Assembly (NCBI RefSeq): GCF_012726195.1
Contig: NZ_JAASAF010000001.1
Location: 124,001 to 188,000, forward strand
DNA length: 64,000 bases
DNA from: Rhodococcus sp. HNM0563
Lineage (GTDB): Bacteria; Actinomycetota; Actinomycetes; Mycobacteriales; Mycobacteriaceae
Direction of reading: 5' to 3'
Part shown: piece after piece, positions 35,501 through 42,936 of the stretch
Layout: each line of letters begins with the position of its first letter
Position numbering within the stretch: position 1 is the stretch's first letter
Notes under the pieces: generated by a model
Told to the model about the DNA's origin: nothing
The model's input: only the letters and a program-made list of their open reading frames with translations
The model's database searches: none
Translations under genes and position numbers: made by a program

Positions 35501-37107
35501 GTGCCGCCGGAGGTGACGGCCAGGCGTTGTGCCCCCGGCCTGCCGGTCAGTGTGCCGTCGGTGCGGTCCCACACCACGCGGGGACGGAGTTCGGCGAACT
35601 CGTCCGACGGGTAGCGGCCCGAAAGCAGATCGAGCACCGATTCGTAGACGCCCCGCGACAGCGACGTGAACGATCCGCTCCGCCGGACAGTGTCGAACCA
35701 GTCATCGACCCCGATGGGTTCGAGTGCGGCCGCTGCCACCGTCTGCTGTGCGAGGACGTCGAGAGGATTCGCCGGGACCTGCAGGGCCTCGATGTGCCCG
35801 GCGACCATCCGCTCGACGGTGACGGCGCAATGGATCAGGTCGGTGCGGTGCTTGGGGAACAGCACTCCGCGCGAGGTCTCACCGACCTGGTGCCCTGCCC
35901 GCCCCACTCGTTGCAGCCCGCTCGCCACCGACGGCGGTGCCTCCACCTGGATCACGAGATCGACCGCGCCCATGTCGATACCCAGTTCGAGGCTGGAGGT
36001 AGCCACGACGCAGCGCAGCCGACCGGACTTCAGATCATCCTCGATGAGAGCGCGTTGGTCTTTGCTCACCGAACCGTGGTGGGCACGGGCCAGGACCGCT
36101 TCGGCGCCGTAGGTCACCTCGGTGGATGCACCGAGGAGCGCGGGCGGTGCGGTCTCGCGGTCGACGGTGCTGCCGAGGCGTTCGGTGTAGATCTCGTTGA
36201 GCCGACCGGTCAACCGCTCCGACAGTCGGCGCGAATTCGCGAACACGATCGTCGAACGGTGAGTGGTGACGAGATCGACGATCTGTTCTTCGACGTGCGG
36301 CCAGATCGATCCTGCCTTGGGAGCGGACGATTCGGAGTCCTCATTCGGATGGGACCCTCCGAGCTCGGTCATGTCCTCGACCGGAACCTGGACGGTGAGA
36401 TCCCAGGTCTTCGCCGTGGGCGGGGCCACGATCCGGATGGGTGCTCCGCCGACGAGGAAGCGGCCCACCTCTTCGTGCGGACGCACGGTTGCGGACAGCC
36501 CGATCCGCTGCGCGGGCTTCGGCAGCAGCAGGTCGAGACGTTCGAGGGACAGCGCCAGATGCGCGCCACGTTTGGTTCCGGCGACAGCGTGCACCTCGTC
36601 GACGATCACCGATTCGACGCCAGCGAGGCTCTCGCGTGTGGCCGAGGTCAGCATGAGGAACAGCGATTCGGGGGTGGTGATGAGGATGTCGGGGGGAGTG
36701 CGGGCGAGCTTGCGCCGGTCGGCCTGCGAGGTGTCGCCCGAGCGGACACCCACGGTGATCTCGGGCGGCGCCAGACCGAGCCGCTTCGCGGTCTGAGTGA
36801 TGCCGACGAGCGGCGACCTGAGGTTGCGCTCGACGTCGACCCCGAGCGCTTTCAGAGGCGAGATGTAGAGGACCCGGGTGTGGTGTTCGCGTGGCGCGTC
36901 GGTTGTCTCGGGGCGAGCAGCGAGCCTGTCGAGTGACCACAGGAACGCCGACAGCGTCTTACCCGACCCGGTGGGCGCGACGACGAGAGTATGCGCACCC
37001 GACGAGATCGCATCCCACGCGCCGAGCTGGGCGGGTGTAGGTGTGTCGAATGCGCCCGCGAACCACTCCCGGGTGGGAGCGGAGAAGCGGTCGAGGACAT
37101 CGGTCAC
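32545..37107 (-). CDS. lhr: ATP-dependent helicase Lhr (long form)
   Basis: A superfamily 2 DNA-RNA helicase of about 1,520 residues, the long Lhr typical of mycobacteria, acting in DNA damage repair. The N-terminal core has Walker A APTGSGKT, the DEVH box VIVDEVHAV, SATVRPHEEV and motif VI QRVGRAGHQVGE; next come a winged helix and beta barrel, then the large Lhr-CTD. GTG 37107 (VTDVLDRFSAPTREWFAGAF) is preferred; GTG 37122 adds five residues. First gene of the lhr-nei operon. The M. tuberculosis homologue is DNA-damage induced; no LexA box was identified here. Confidence 0.95.
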   Translation of the reverse strand: MTDVLDRFSAPTREWFAGAFDTPTPAQLGAWDAISSGAHTLVVAPTGSGKTLSAFLWSLDRLAARPETTDAPREHHTRVLYISPLKALGVDVERNLRSPLVGITQTAKRLGLAPPEITVGVRSGDTSQADRRKLARTPPDILITTPESLFLMLTSATRESLAGVESVIVDEVHAVAGTKRGAHLALSLERLDLLLPKPAQRIGLSATVRPHEEVGRFLVGGAPIRIVAPPTAKTWDLTVQVPVEDMTELGGSHPNEDSESSAPKAGSIWPHVEEQIVDLVTTHRSTIVFANSRRLSERLTGRLNEIYTERLGSTVDRETAPPALLGASTEVTYGAEAVLARAHHGSVSKDQRALIEDDLKSGRLRCVVATSSLELGIDMGAVDLVIQVEAPPSVASGLQRVGRAGHQVGETSRGVLFPKHRTDLIHCAVTVERMVAGHIEALQVPANPLDVLAQQTVAAAALEPIGVDDWFDTVRRSGSFTSLSRGVYESVLDLLSGRYPSDEFAELRPRVVWDRTDGTLTGRPGAQRLAVTSGGTIPDRGLFTVYMVGEKNTRVGELDEEMVYESRVGDVFALGATSWRIEEITFDRVLVSPAFGRAGRLPFWHGDNQGRPAELGAALGAFIRELGHAAPDDAVARCRSGGLDDYATANLIGLLDEQRTATGHLPTDRTLVVERFRDELGDWRLVLHSPFGLRVHAPWALAVGARLLDRLGIEAHPSPSDDGIIVRLPDTEDDPPGADIFVFDQDEIEDLVTEQVGGSSLFASRFRECSARALLLPRRNPGKRAPLWQQRQRSAQLLDVARRYPSFPILLETVRECLQDVYDLPALRDLLGRVAQRQIRLVEVETPTASPFAASLLFDYVGAFLYEGDSPLAERRAAALSLDSTLLAELLGRVELRDLLDADVIEQAELELQRLVPERRARDAEGVADLLRLLGPSTDAELRERSTDDCAPWLAELSAQRRVLQVSYAGRKWWAAIEDASRLRDALGVPLPIGVPTAFVEPVADPLGDLVARYARTHGPFTTATAGARFGLGAAVVESVLQRLADDKRVTSGEFRPGATGAEWCDSEVLRRLRRRSLAAARHEVEPVSTATLGRFLPDWHHLGRGPGASALYGLDGVAAVAEQLAGVPVPASALEPLILAPRVRDYSPAMLDELTSNGEIIWSGAGSISRKDGWIALHPADLAPATLAPAEDIEMTGIHSAILEALAGGGAYFVRQLGEAVKALEPDATDTAVSAALWDLVWSGHIAGDTLAPLRALIGDTSRATPAHRVPRRAPRARMYRARPAIPSRTGPPTVAGRWSLLPERETDPTVRAHTRAELFLERYGVVTRGAVTSEAVPGGFALMYKVLSRFEETGRCRRGYFVDSLGGAQFSTPDVVDRLRSFSDSLEGRHTRTEAVTLAACDPANPYGAALPWPKAAAEAASTSKHRPGRKAGGLVVLVDGSLVVFVERGGRTLLTFTDDPGRLRTAFASLAHTVKSGGVDKIVVEKIDGVSIHGHALAELLGEAGFSATPRGYRLRS

Positions 37108-37159
37108 CAGTCCATGGTGCACCCGATGTCCGACAGTCTCGGGAATTACGCGTTGCCGG

Positions 37160-37807
37160 TCACTCCAGTGCGAACATGGCGAGCTGCGGGCAGTGCCAAT
37201 CCGCCCAGTGGTTCCTGCCGTTCTGCATCAGCCGGCGGACGAGATCGTGCGCCGCAGGCCGCCACGGGAGCGCATCGAACTGCTCGCGACTCGCCGGTAT
37301 CTCACTCCACCCGATCGACACCTGATCGCCGCGACGGCGGAAACTCAGCGCGGGGGAACTTGCCGTGATCCGATCGAGGTCGGCGCCGCACGACTGCTCG
37401 AGGATTCGTATGTCGACTATCACGAAGCCACCGATCTGCCTGTCCTCGCGGACACTGGTGTCGACGTACAGGCACGCGATTTCCTGATCACCGGCATGGA
37501 CACTGATCATCCGATGTCCCTCGTCCGATGCTCCGACCGACGGCAGACACACGACGGACCAGTACTCGCGTTCGCTGATGCGTGCATTCTCGATCGTGGA
37601 GCGGACGTAGTCGCGCAACCACGCGGTGACGAAGTCGAATTCGGGGTAGAGCTCGAGCTCCCGATAGCGGGTATCGCGCAATGGAAGATCGGTAGCGGGT
37701 TCTGGTGTACGCATGTTCACGCCCCGATTATGGCGGTTTCTCTGCCACGGTGGCGCCGAGGTGGGGATCGGCATGGTCGCGGGGTCGGGCGGTCGGATAT
37801 TCGTCAC
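37160..37807 (-). CDS. Uncharacterised protein, paralogue of the gene at 54008
   Basis: A soluble protein of 215 residues (184 if the ATG at 37714, preceded by GGGG, is used). Its core reads YWSVVCLPSVGASDEGHRMISV...IACLYVDTS, then SPALSFRRRGDQVSIGW and a C-terminal helical part LVRRLMQNGRNHWADWHCP. The second paralogue at 54008 shows the same order: KWTLSCLPAV...VLYVD, LLRFRP, IDWF and ADSGGRSHARSHNPW. Function unknown. Its GTG start overlaps the preceding oxidase stop by three to four bases, hinting at coupling. Confidence 0.7.
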   Translation of the reverse strand: MTNIRPPDPATMPIPTSAPPWQRNRHNRGVNMRTPEPATDLPLRDTRYRELELYPEFDFVTAWLRDYVRSTIENARISEREYWSVVCLPSVGASDEGHRMISVHAGDQEIACLYVDTSVREDRQIGGFVIVDIRILEQSCGADLDRITASSPALSFRRRGDQVSIGWSEIPASREQFDALPWRPAAHDLVRRLMQNGRNHWADWHCPQLAMFALE

Positions 37808-39177
37808 AGGACAGCCCCTGGGTTGAGGATCGAACGGGGGTCGAGGGTGTTCTTGATCAGGCGGGTCAACGCCATCACGTCGGGGCCCACCTGATCGGGT
37901 AACCAGGGCTTCTTGAGCCTGCCCACGCCGTGTTCCCCGGTGATGGTGCCACCGAGCTCGATCGCGAGGTCCATGATCTGACCGAACGCAGCGTGTGCTC
38001 GCTCCAGCATCTTCTCGTCATCGGGGTCGTAGACGATCAGCGGGTGGGTGTTTCCGTCTCCCGCATGCGCGATCACCGCGACGGTCACCGCATTGCGCTC
38101 GGCGATCTCGGCGACGCCGGCGACCAGGACCGGGAGCATCGGCAACGGTACTCCCACATCCTCGAGGAGAAGGCTTCCGAGGCGTTCGACCGCGGGAATC
38201 GCCATCCGCCGCGCAGCGGTGAACGCGGCGCCCTCATCAGGATCGGACGTGTCGAAGACGTCGTGAGCCCCGGCGTCCCGGCACGCACGCACCATCACCT
38301 CGATTTCGTGCTCCGCGGCCGCACCCGGAGCGTCGGATTGTGCGATCAGCATGGCCTCGGCGCCGCGGTCCAGATCCATCCGCAGTGCGTCCTCGACGGC
38401 GTTGATCGTGGTGCGGTCCATGAATTCGAGCATGGCCGGGCGAAGTGTTGCGGTGATCGCGATGACGGCGTCCGCCGCGGACTTCACCGAACCGAAGGTC
38501 GCGACCATCGTCGATGCCGGTGGCTGCGGTGGGATCAAGCGGAGCGTCACCTCGGTGATCACTCCGAGAGTGCCCTCACTACCTACGAACAGTTTCGTCA
38601 GCGATAGACCCGCGACGTCCTTGAGCCGGGGGCCACCGAGCCGCACCGCGGTGCCGTCGGCGAGAACCACTTCGAGCCCGAGCACGTAGTCGGAGGTCAC
38701 CCCGTACTTGACGCAGCACAGCCCACCCGCATTGGTCGCGGCGTTGCCGCCGATCGAGCAGATCTCGAACGACGACGGATCCGGCGGATACCACAGGCCG
38801 TGTTCGGCTGCGGCTGCCTTGACCTCGGCATTGAGCAGACCCGGCCCCGCGACGGCGGTGCGTGTGGCCGGGTCGATCGTGATATCACGCATCTTCTCGG
38901 TGCTGAGAACGATTCCGTCGGCGAGACCGCCGGAGCCTCCGGACAGGCTCGTTCCGGCGCCGCGGGGCACCACCGGGACACGGTTCTCGTACGCCCACCG
39001 CAACGTGGTCTGCACATCAGCGGTGGAGGTCGCGCGGACGAGCGCGAGCGGCACGGCCGCGTCCGGGTCGATCGCACGATCGTGCCGGTACCCCGCGAGG
39101 ATGTCGGGATCGGTGACGAGGACCCCGGCCGGAAGCTGCCCGGCCAGGGCCGTCGGGTCGGCACGCGGTGACGTCAC
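37804..39177 (-). CDS. FAD-linked oxidase (GlcD / D-lactate dehydrogenase type)
   Basis: A 457-residue VAO-family flavoprotein oxidising a 2-hydroxy acid such as glycolate or D-lactate. The FAD-binding PP-loop PVVPRGAGTSLSGGSGGLADG is near residue 70; GPGLLNAEVKAAAAEHGLWYPPDPSS, IGGNAATNAGGLCCVKYGVTSDYVLGLEVV and FVGSEGTLGVITEVTL complete the domain. The C-terminal cap ends with the typical HAGDGNTHPLIVYD and GGTITGEHGVGRLK. It overlaps the stop of the upstream acyl-CoA ligase by four bases, so they form an operon. Confidence 0.92.
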   Translation of the reverse strand: MTSPRADPTALAGQLPAGVLVTDPDILAGYRHDRAIDPDAAVPLALVRATSTADVQTTLRWAYENRVPVVPRGAGTSLSGGSGGLADGIVLSTEKMRDITIDPATRTAVAGPGLLNAEVKAAAAEHGLWYPPDPSSFEICSIGGNAATNAGGLCCVKYGVTSDYVLGLEVVLADGTAVRLGGPRLKDVAGLSLTKLFVGSEGTLGVITEVTLRLIPPQPPASTMVATFGSVKSAADAVIAITATLRPAMLEFMDRTTINAVEDALRMDLDRGAEAMLIAQSDAPGAAAEHEIEVMVRACRDAGAHDVFDTSDPDEGAAFTAARRMAIPAVERLGSLLLEDVGVPLPMLPVLVAGVAEIAERNAVTVAVIAHAGDGNTHPLIVYDPDDEKMLERAHAAFGQIMDLAIELGGTITGEHGVGRLKKPWLPDQVGPDVMALTRLIKNTLDPRSILNPGAVL

Positions 39178-40718
39178 GACACAGCCGGAACGTACCGGGC
39201 GCGCAGCTTGTGTTTGACGAGCTTGCCGGTCGGAGTGCGAGGCAGGTCGTCGGAGAAGTCGATGCTGCGCGGGGCCTTGAACTTCGACACCTTGGACCGC
39301 ACGTACTCGAGTAGTTCCTGCTCGACCTCGGGTCCGGGTTCGACACCTTCAGCGAGTTGCACCACGGCCTTGACCTCTTCGCCGAACTCTTCGTTCGGCA
39401 CGCCGATGACCGCGACGTCGAACACCTTGGGATGAAGGGTCAGGACGTTCTCCGATTCCTGCGGATAGATGTTCACACCGCCCGAGATGATCATGAATGC
39501 AGCGCGGTCGGTGAGATACAGGAACCGATCCTCGTCCAGATATCCGATGTCGCCGCTGGTCGTCCACGTGGGGTGATCGGGATGCGTTGCCTTCTCGGTC
39601 TTCTCGGGGTCGTTGTGGTACTCGAACGGACGCTCGTCGCGCTCCCACCACACCGTCCCGATTGATCCCGTGGGTAGTTCCTGGCCGTCCTCACCGCAGA
39701 TCCGGACGTGGCCCATCACGCCGTCGTGTCCGACCGAACCCGGACGAGCGAGGGCCTGTTCGGAGTTGATGAAGGTCACGCCGGAGCCTTCGGTGGAGGC
39801 GTAGTACTCGTTGATCACCGGCCCCCACCACTCGATCATCGCCCGCTTGATCTCGGGTGGGCACGGTGCTGCAGCGTGAATTGCGACCTTCATGCTCGAC
39901 ACGTCGTACTTCAGGCGGGTTTGCTCGGGAAGTTTGAGCATGCGCACGAACATCGTCGGCACCCACTGGCTGGCGGTGACCTCGTACCGATCGATCAGCG
40001 CGAGCGCTTCTTCCGCATCGAACCGGTCCATGAGGATCACCGTGCCACCCACCGACTGGATTGTGCCGCAGAACCGCAGTGGCGCAGCGTGGTACAGCGG
40101 TGCGGGGCACAGGTACACCGTGTCCGAATCGAAGCCGTACATCGGGGCGAACACAGCTGTGTACGGGTCGGGAATGTCCTGGACCTGCCCGTCCCGCAGC
40201 TTCGGCTTGATGCCTTTGGGGCGGCCCGTGGTGCCGGACGAGTACAGCATGTCCTGGCCGCGCGGCTGATCGTCGAGAGGTGTGGTGTCGAAGCGTTCGA
40301 CGGCCCGTGCGTAATCCTCGAATCCGGGCAGCGTTCCGCCGTACGCGAGCCGGTGCTCCACGTTCGGATATGCGTCGGCAGAGGTGTCCACCGCGTCGGC
40401 GGCATTCGCGGAGACGATCAATGCCTTCGCGCCGCAGTCGTCGACCACATATGCGGCTTCGTGAGCGGTGAGGTGCCAGTTCACGACGGTGATGTACAGG
40501 CCGGAGCGCAGTGCGGCCCAGTACACCTCCATCACGCGGAGGTCGTTGTCGGAGATGAGGGCGATGTGGTCACCAGGTTTCAGTCCTAGTTCGCGCAGGT
40601 ACTTCGCGAGCCGGAGCGAGTTCTCGTCGAGTTGTCGGTAGGTCAGTGACTCGCCAGTGGCGGGGCGCACGATAGCGGCCTTGTTCGGTGAGGTGGCGAC
40701 GAAGTTACCTGGGTACAT
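39174..40718 (-). CDS. Acyl-CoA synthetase / fatty-acid-CoA ligase
   Basis: An AMP-forming ligase of 514 residues. Motifs are the P-loop YSSGTTGRPKGIK, the A5 region NEYYASTEGSG, the hinge DRAAFMIISGGVNIYPQE and the catalytic Lys in TPTGKLVKHKL. It activates a carboxylic acid as acyl-adenylate, then forms the CoA thioester. The ATG at 40718 (MYPGNFVATSPNKAAI) has AGGG just upstream; the longer frame reads through a palindromic promoter region and is unlikely. First gene of an operon with the FAD oxidase and a hypothetical protein. The acyl substrate is unknown. Confidence 0.92.
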   Translation of the reverse strand: MYPGNFVATSPNKAAIVRPATGESLTYRQLDENSLRLAKYLRELGLKPGDHIALISDNDLRVMEVYWAALRSGLYITVVNWHLTAHEAAYVVDDCGAKALIVSANAADAVDTSADAYPNVEHRLAYGGTLPGFEDYARAVERFDTTPLDDQPRGQDMLYSSGTTGRPKGIKPKLRDGQVQDIPDPYTAVFAPMYGFDSDTVYLCPAPLYHAAPLRFCGTIQSVGGTVILMDRFDAEEALALIDRYEVTASQWVPTMFVRMLKLPEQTRLKYDVSSMKVAIHAAAPCPPEIKRAMIEWWGPVINEYYASTEGSGVTFINSEQALARPGSVGHDGVMGHVRICGEDGQELPTGSIGTVWWERDERPFEYHNDPEKTEKATHPDHPTWTTSGDIGYLDEDRFLYLTDRAAFMIISGGVNIYPQESENVLTLHPKVFDVAVIGVPNEEFGEEVKAVVQLAEGVEPGPEVEQELLEYVRSKVSKFKAPRSIDFSDDLPRTPTGKLVKHKLRARYVPAVS

Positions 40719-40739
40719 GCACCCTGGTTTATCACAGGT

Positions 40740-40755
40740 TGTGGCGCGCGCCACA
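40740..40755. promoter_or_regulatory. 16-base perfect palindrome TGTGGCGCGCGCCACA before the ligase operon
   Basis: The palindrome lies 22 bases upstream of the acyl-CoA ligase start, where a repressor would block transcription or the start region. Length and symmetry are consistent with a TetR-type operator. It could alternatively form an RNA hairpin in the 5' leader. Confidence 0.5.
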
Positions 40756-40875
40756 GTGTCCGTTCCGGTTGGACGATCGAGTGGTACTCCGACATGAAAA
40801 AGAGCGAGCTCATCGACGCGCTGGGCAACCGTTGACGCCGCGGGTGGCCACAGAAATTCATCCGAACTCGACTGT

Positions 40876-42381
40876 TCACCCGAACTCGACGCCCTGGGCG
40901 AGCGGAAGCTCGTCGGAGTAGTTCACAGTGTTGGTCGCGCGACGCATGTACGCCTTCCAGGAGTCGGAGCCGGATTCGCGCCCCCCGCCTGTCTCCTTCT
41001 CCCCGCCGAACGCGCCGCCGATCTCGGCGCCGGACGTGCCGATGTTCACGTTGGCGATACCGCAGTCCGAACCCGCAAGAAAGCGCTCGGCCTCGCGTTG
41101 GTCGGTGGTGAAGATCGACGACGACAATCCCTGGGGAACATCGTTGTGCAGAGCGATCGCTTCGTCGAAGTCGTCGTAGGGGAGCACATACAGGACAGGT
41201 GCGAACGTCTCCTCGCGTACGACGTCGGTCTGCGCGGGCATCCGTACGAGCGCTGGAGAGACGTAGATGCCGTCCCCGAGCACCTGCACCCGTTGCCCAC
41301 CTGCCACGAGGATGCCACCGTCGAGTTCTGCGCGGTCGAGGGCCGATCGCATCGCATCGTACGCGCGTGAGGAAATCAGTGGTCCCACGAGAACGCCGTC
41401 GTCGAACGGGTTCCCCACCCGGAGTCCGCGGTATACGGTCGCGAGGCGCTCCACGAGATCGTCGATGACGGAGCGATGCACGATCAGCCGGCGCAGCGTG
41501 GTGCAGCGTTGTCCTGCGGTGCCTGCCGCGGCGAACACGACTCCCCGCACCGTGAGTTCCAGATCTGCCGAGGCGGTCACGATCGCGGCGTTGTTGCCAC
41601 TGAGTTCGAGCAGACAGCGGCCGAACCGTGCGGCGACGCGGGGCGCGACTATCCGTCCCATCGGGACCGAACCGGTGGCGCTGACCAACGCTATCCGTGG
41701 ATCGTCGACGAGCGCTTCACCTGCGGTAGCGTCGCCGAGCAGCACATGATGCAGGCCGGCGGGCGCATCGACGTCCGCCGCGGCACGACGCAGCAGTGCG
41801 TCACACGCGAGAGCGGTCAGCGGAGTGGTCTCCGAGGGCTTCCATACCACGGGGTTGCCACACACCAACGCGATCGCGGTGTTCCACGACCACACCGCCA
41901 CCGGGAAGTTGAACGCGGATATCACGCCGACCACACCGAGGGGGTGCCACGTCTCCATCAAGCGGTGGCCGGGTCGCTCGGATGGCATCGTGCGTCCGTA
42001 GAGCTGCCGCGACAGGCCCACGGCGAAGTCGCACACGTCGATCATTTCCTGGACCTCGCCGAGTGCCTCGGACGGAATCTTTCCGACCTCGAGCGTGACG
42101 ATCTCGGCGAGATCATGCTTGTGCTCGACGAGTAGATCACCGAACCGGCGGACGAGTCGGCCTCGTACAGGAGCGGGGACGTTGCGCCACTGCTCGAATG
42201 TGTCTGCGGCAGAGGTTATGGCCGTGTCGATCCGGGCCGCGGTGTGAGGTTCCAGCTGTGCGAGTTCGGTGCCGTCGATGGGTGTGGCGACCGCCAGAGC
42301 ACCACCGTCGTCGGGCAGCGTGGCGCCGCACCTCTGCACAGCGGTGCGCGCACGATTACTGAAAGTGTCCGTTGCATTCAT
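40876..42381 (-). CDS. pcd: Piperideine-6-carboxylate (alpha-aminoadipate semialdehyde) dehydrogenase
   Basis: An NAD(P)-dependent aldehyde dehydrogenase of 501 residues. Visible are VISAFNFPVAVWSWNTAIALVCGNPVVWKPSE, the catalytic Glu loop LELSGNNA, the catalytic Cys in TAGQRCTTLRRL, and the ALDH7-like ending GAFGGEKETGGGRESGSDSWKAYMRR. It would oxidise the semialdehyde formed by Lat to alpha-aminoadipate. The ATG at 42381 has AGGA upstream. Divergent from the lrp-type regulator with only 35 bases between, mirroring pcd-lrpA-lat of M. tuberculosis. Confidence 0.93.
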   Translation of the reverse strand: MNATDTFSNRARTAVQRCGATLPDDGGALAVATPIDGTELAQLEPHTAARIDTAITSAADTFEQWRNVPAPVRGRLVRRFGDLLVEHKHDLAEIVTLEVGKIPSEALGEVQEMIDVCDFAVGLSRQLYGRTMPSERPGHRLMETWHPLGVVGVISAFNFPVAVWSWNTAIALVCGNPVVWKPSETTPLTALACDALLRRAAADVDAPAGLHHVLLGDATAGEALVDDPRIALVSATGSVPMGRIVAPRVAARFGRCLLELSGNNAAIVTASADLELTVRGVVFAAAGTAGQRCTTLRRLIVHRSVIDDLVERLATVYRGLRVGNPFDDGVLVGPLISSRAYDAMRSALDRAELDGGILVAGGQRVQVLGDGIYVSPALVRMPAQTDVVREETFAPVLYVLPYDDFDEAIALHNDVPQGLSSSIFTTDQREAERFLAGSDCGIANVNIGTSGAEIGGAFGGEKETGGGRESGSDSWKAYMRRATNTVNYSDELPLAQGVEFG

Positions 42382-42416
42382 CGGTGGGTCCTTGGTCGCT
42401 CGGTTAACCTGCGCTG

Positions 42417-42866
42417 GTGCCGGAATCTTCGAAAGAATCGCTGGACGAGATCGATAGGTTGCTGTTGCGCGAACTGATTGCGGACGGACGCGCCACGTTG
42501 TCGGTGCTTGCCGAGAAAGCCGGGTTGTCGATTTCCGCGGTCCAGTCGCGAGTGCGCAGACTGGAATCCCGGAACGTGATTCGCGGCTACACCGCGAAAG
42601 TGGACCCGGAAGCGCTCGGCCTCATGCTGTCGGCGTTTGTCGCAATCACCCCTCTCGACCCGTCCCAGCCCGACGACGCGCCCTCTCGTCTACGTCACAT
42701 CGAGGCAATCGAATCGTGTCACTCGGTGGCGGGCGATGAAAGCTATGTGCTGCTTGTGCGTGTTGCGACGCCGCGGGAACTCGAGTATCTCCTCCAGGAG
42801 ATCCGCGCGACCGCGAATGTTGCCACTCGAAGCACCGTCGTGCTGCAGACATTTTACGAGAAGTGA
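42417..42866 (+). CDS. lrpA: Lrp/AsnC-family regulator of lysine catabolism
   Basis: A 149-residue feast/famine regulator. The N-terminal helix-turn-helix is LDEIDRLLLRELIADGRATLSVLAEKAGLSISAVQSRVRRLESRNVIRGYTAKVDPE, and the C-terminal RAM domain begins LMLSAFVAITPLD and contains CHSVAGDESYVLLVRVATPRELEYLLQEI. GTG start at 42417. It lies between divergent pcd and co-directional lat; the M. tuberculosis orthologue LrpA controls lat. It probably binds in the 35-base divergent interval and perhaps at the inverted repeat before lat. Confidence 0.93.
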   Translation: MPESSKESLDEIDRLLLRELIADGRATLSVLAEKAGLSISAVQSRVRRLESRNVIRGYTAKVDPEALGLMLSAFVAITPLDPSQPDDAPSRLRHIEAIESCHSVAGDESYVLLVRVATPRELEYLLQEIRATANVATRSTVVLQTFYEK

Positions 42867-42912
42867 CGTATCGACGCTTTGTTCTTCAATTGAAACCACG
42901 GCTGGACTGAAA

Positions 42913-42936
42913 ATATTCGCGTACCCTCGCGAATAT
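42913..42936 (+). promoter_or_regulatory. Inverted repeat overlapping the lat start codon
   Basis: ATATTCGCG and its exact complement CGCGAATAT flank a six-base loop. The last two bases are the first two of the lat ATG. No clear Shine-Dalgarno lies upstream. It may be a protein site (Lrp-type) or, if transcribed, a hairpin that hides the start codon. Confidence 0.65.

Noticed and set aside
34960-36936. A 658-codon rightward frame antisense to lhr
   Set aside because: Antisense shadow; the lhr helicase motifs on the other strand are unambiguous.
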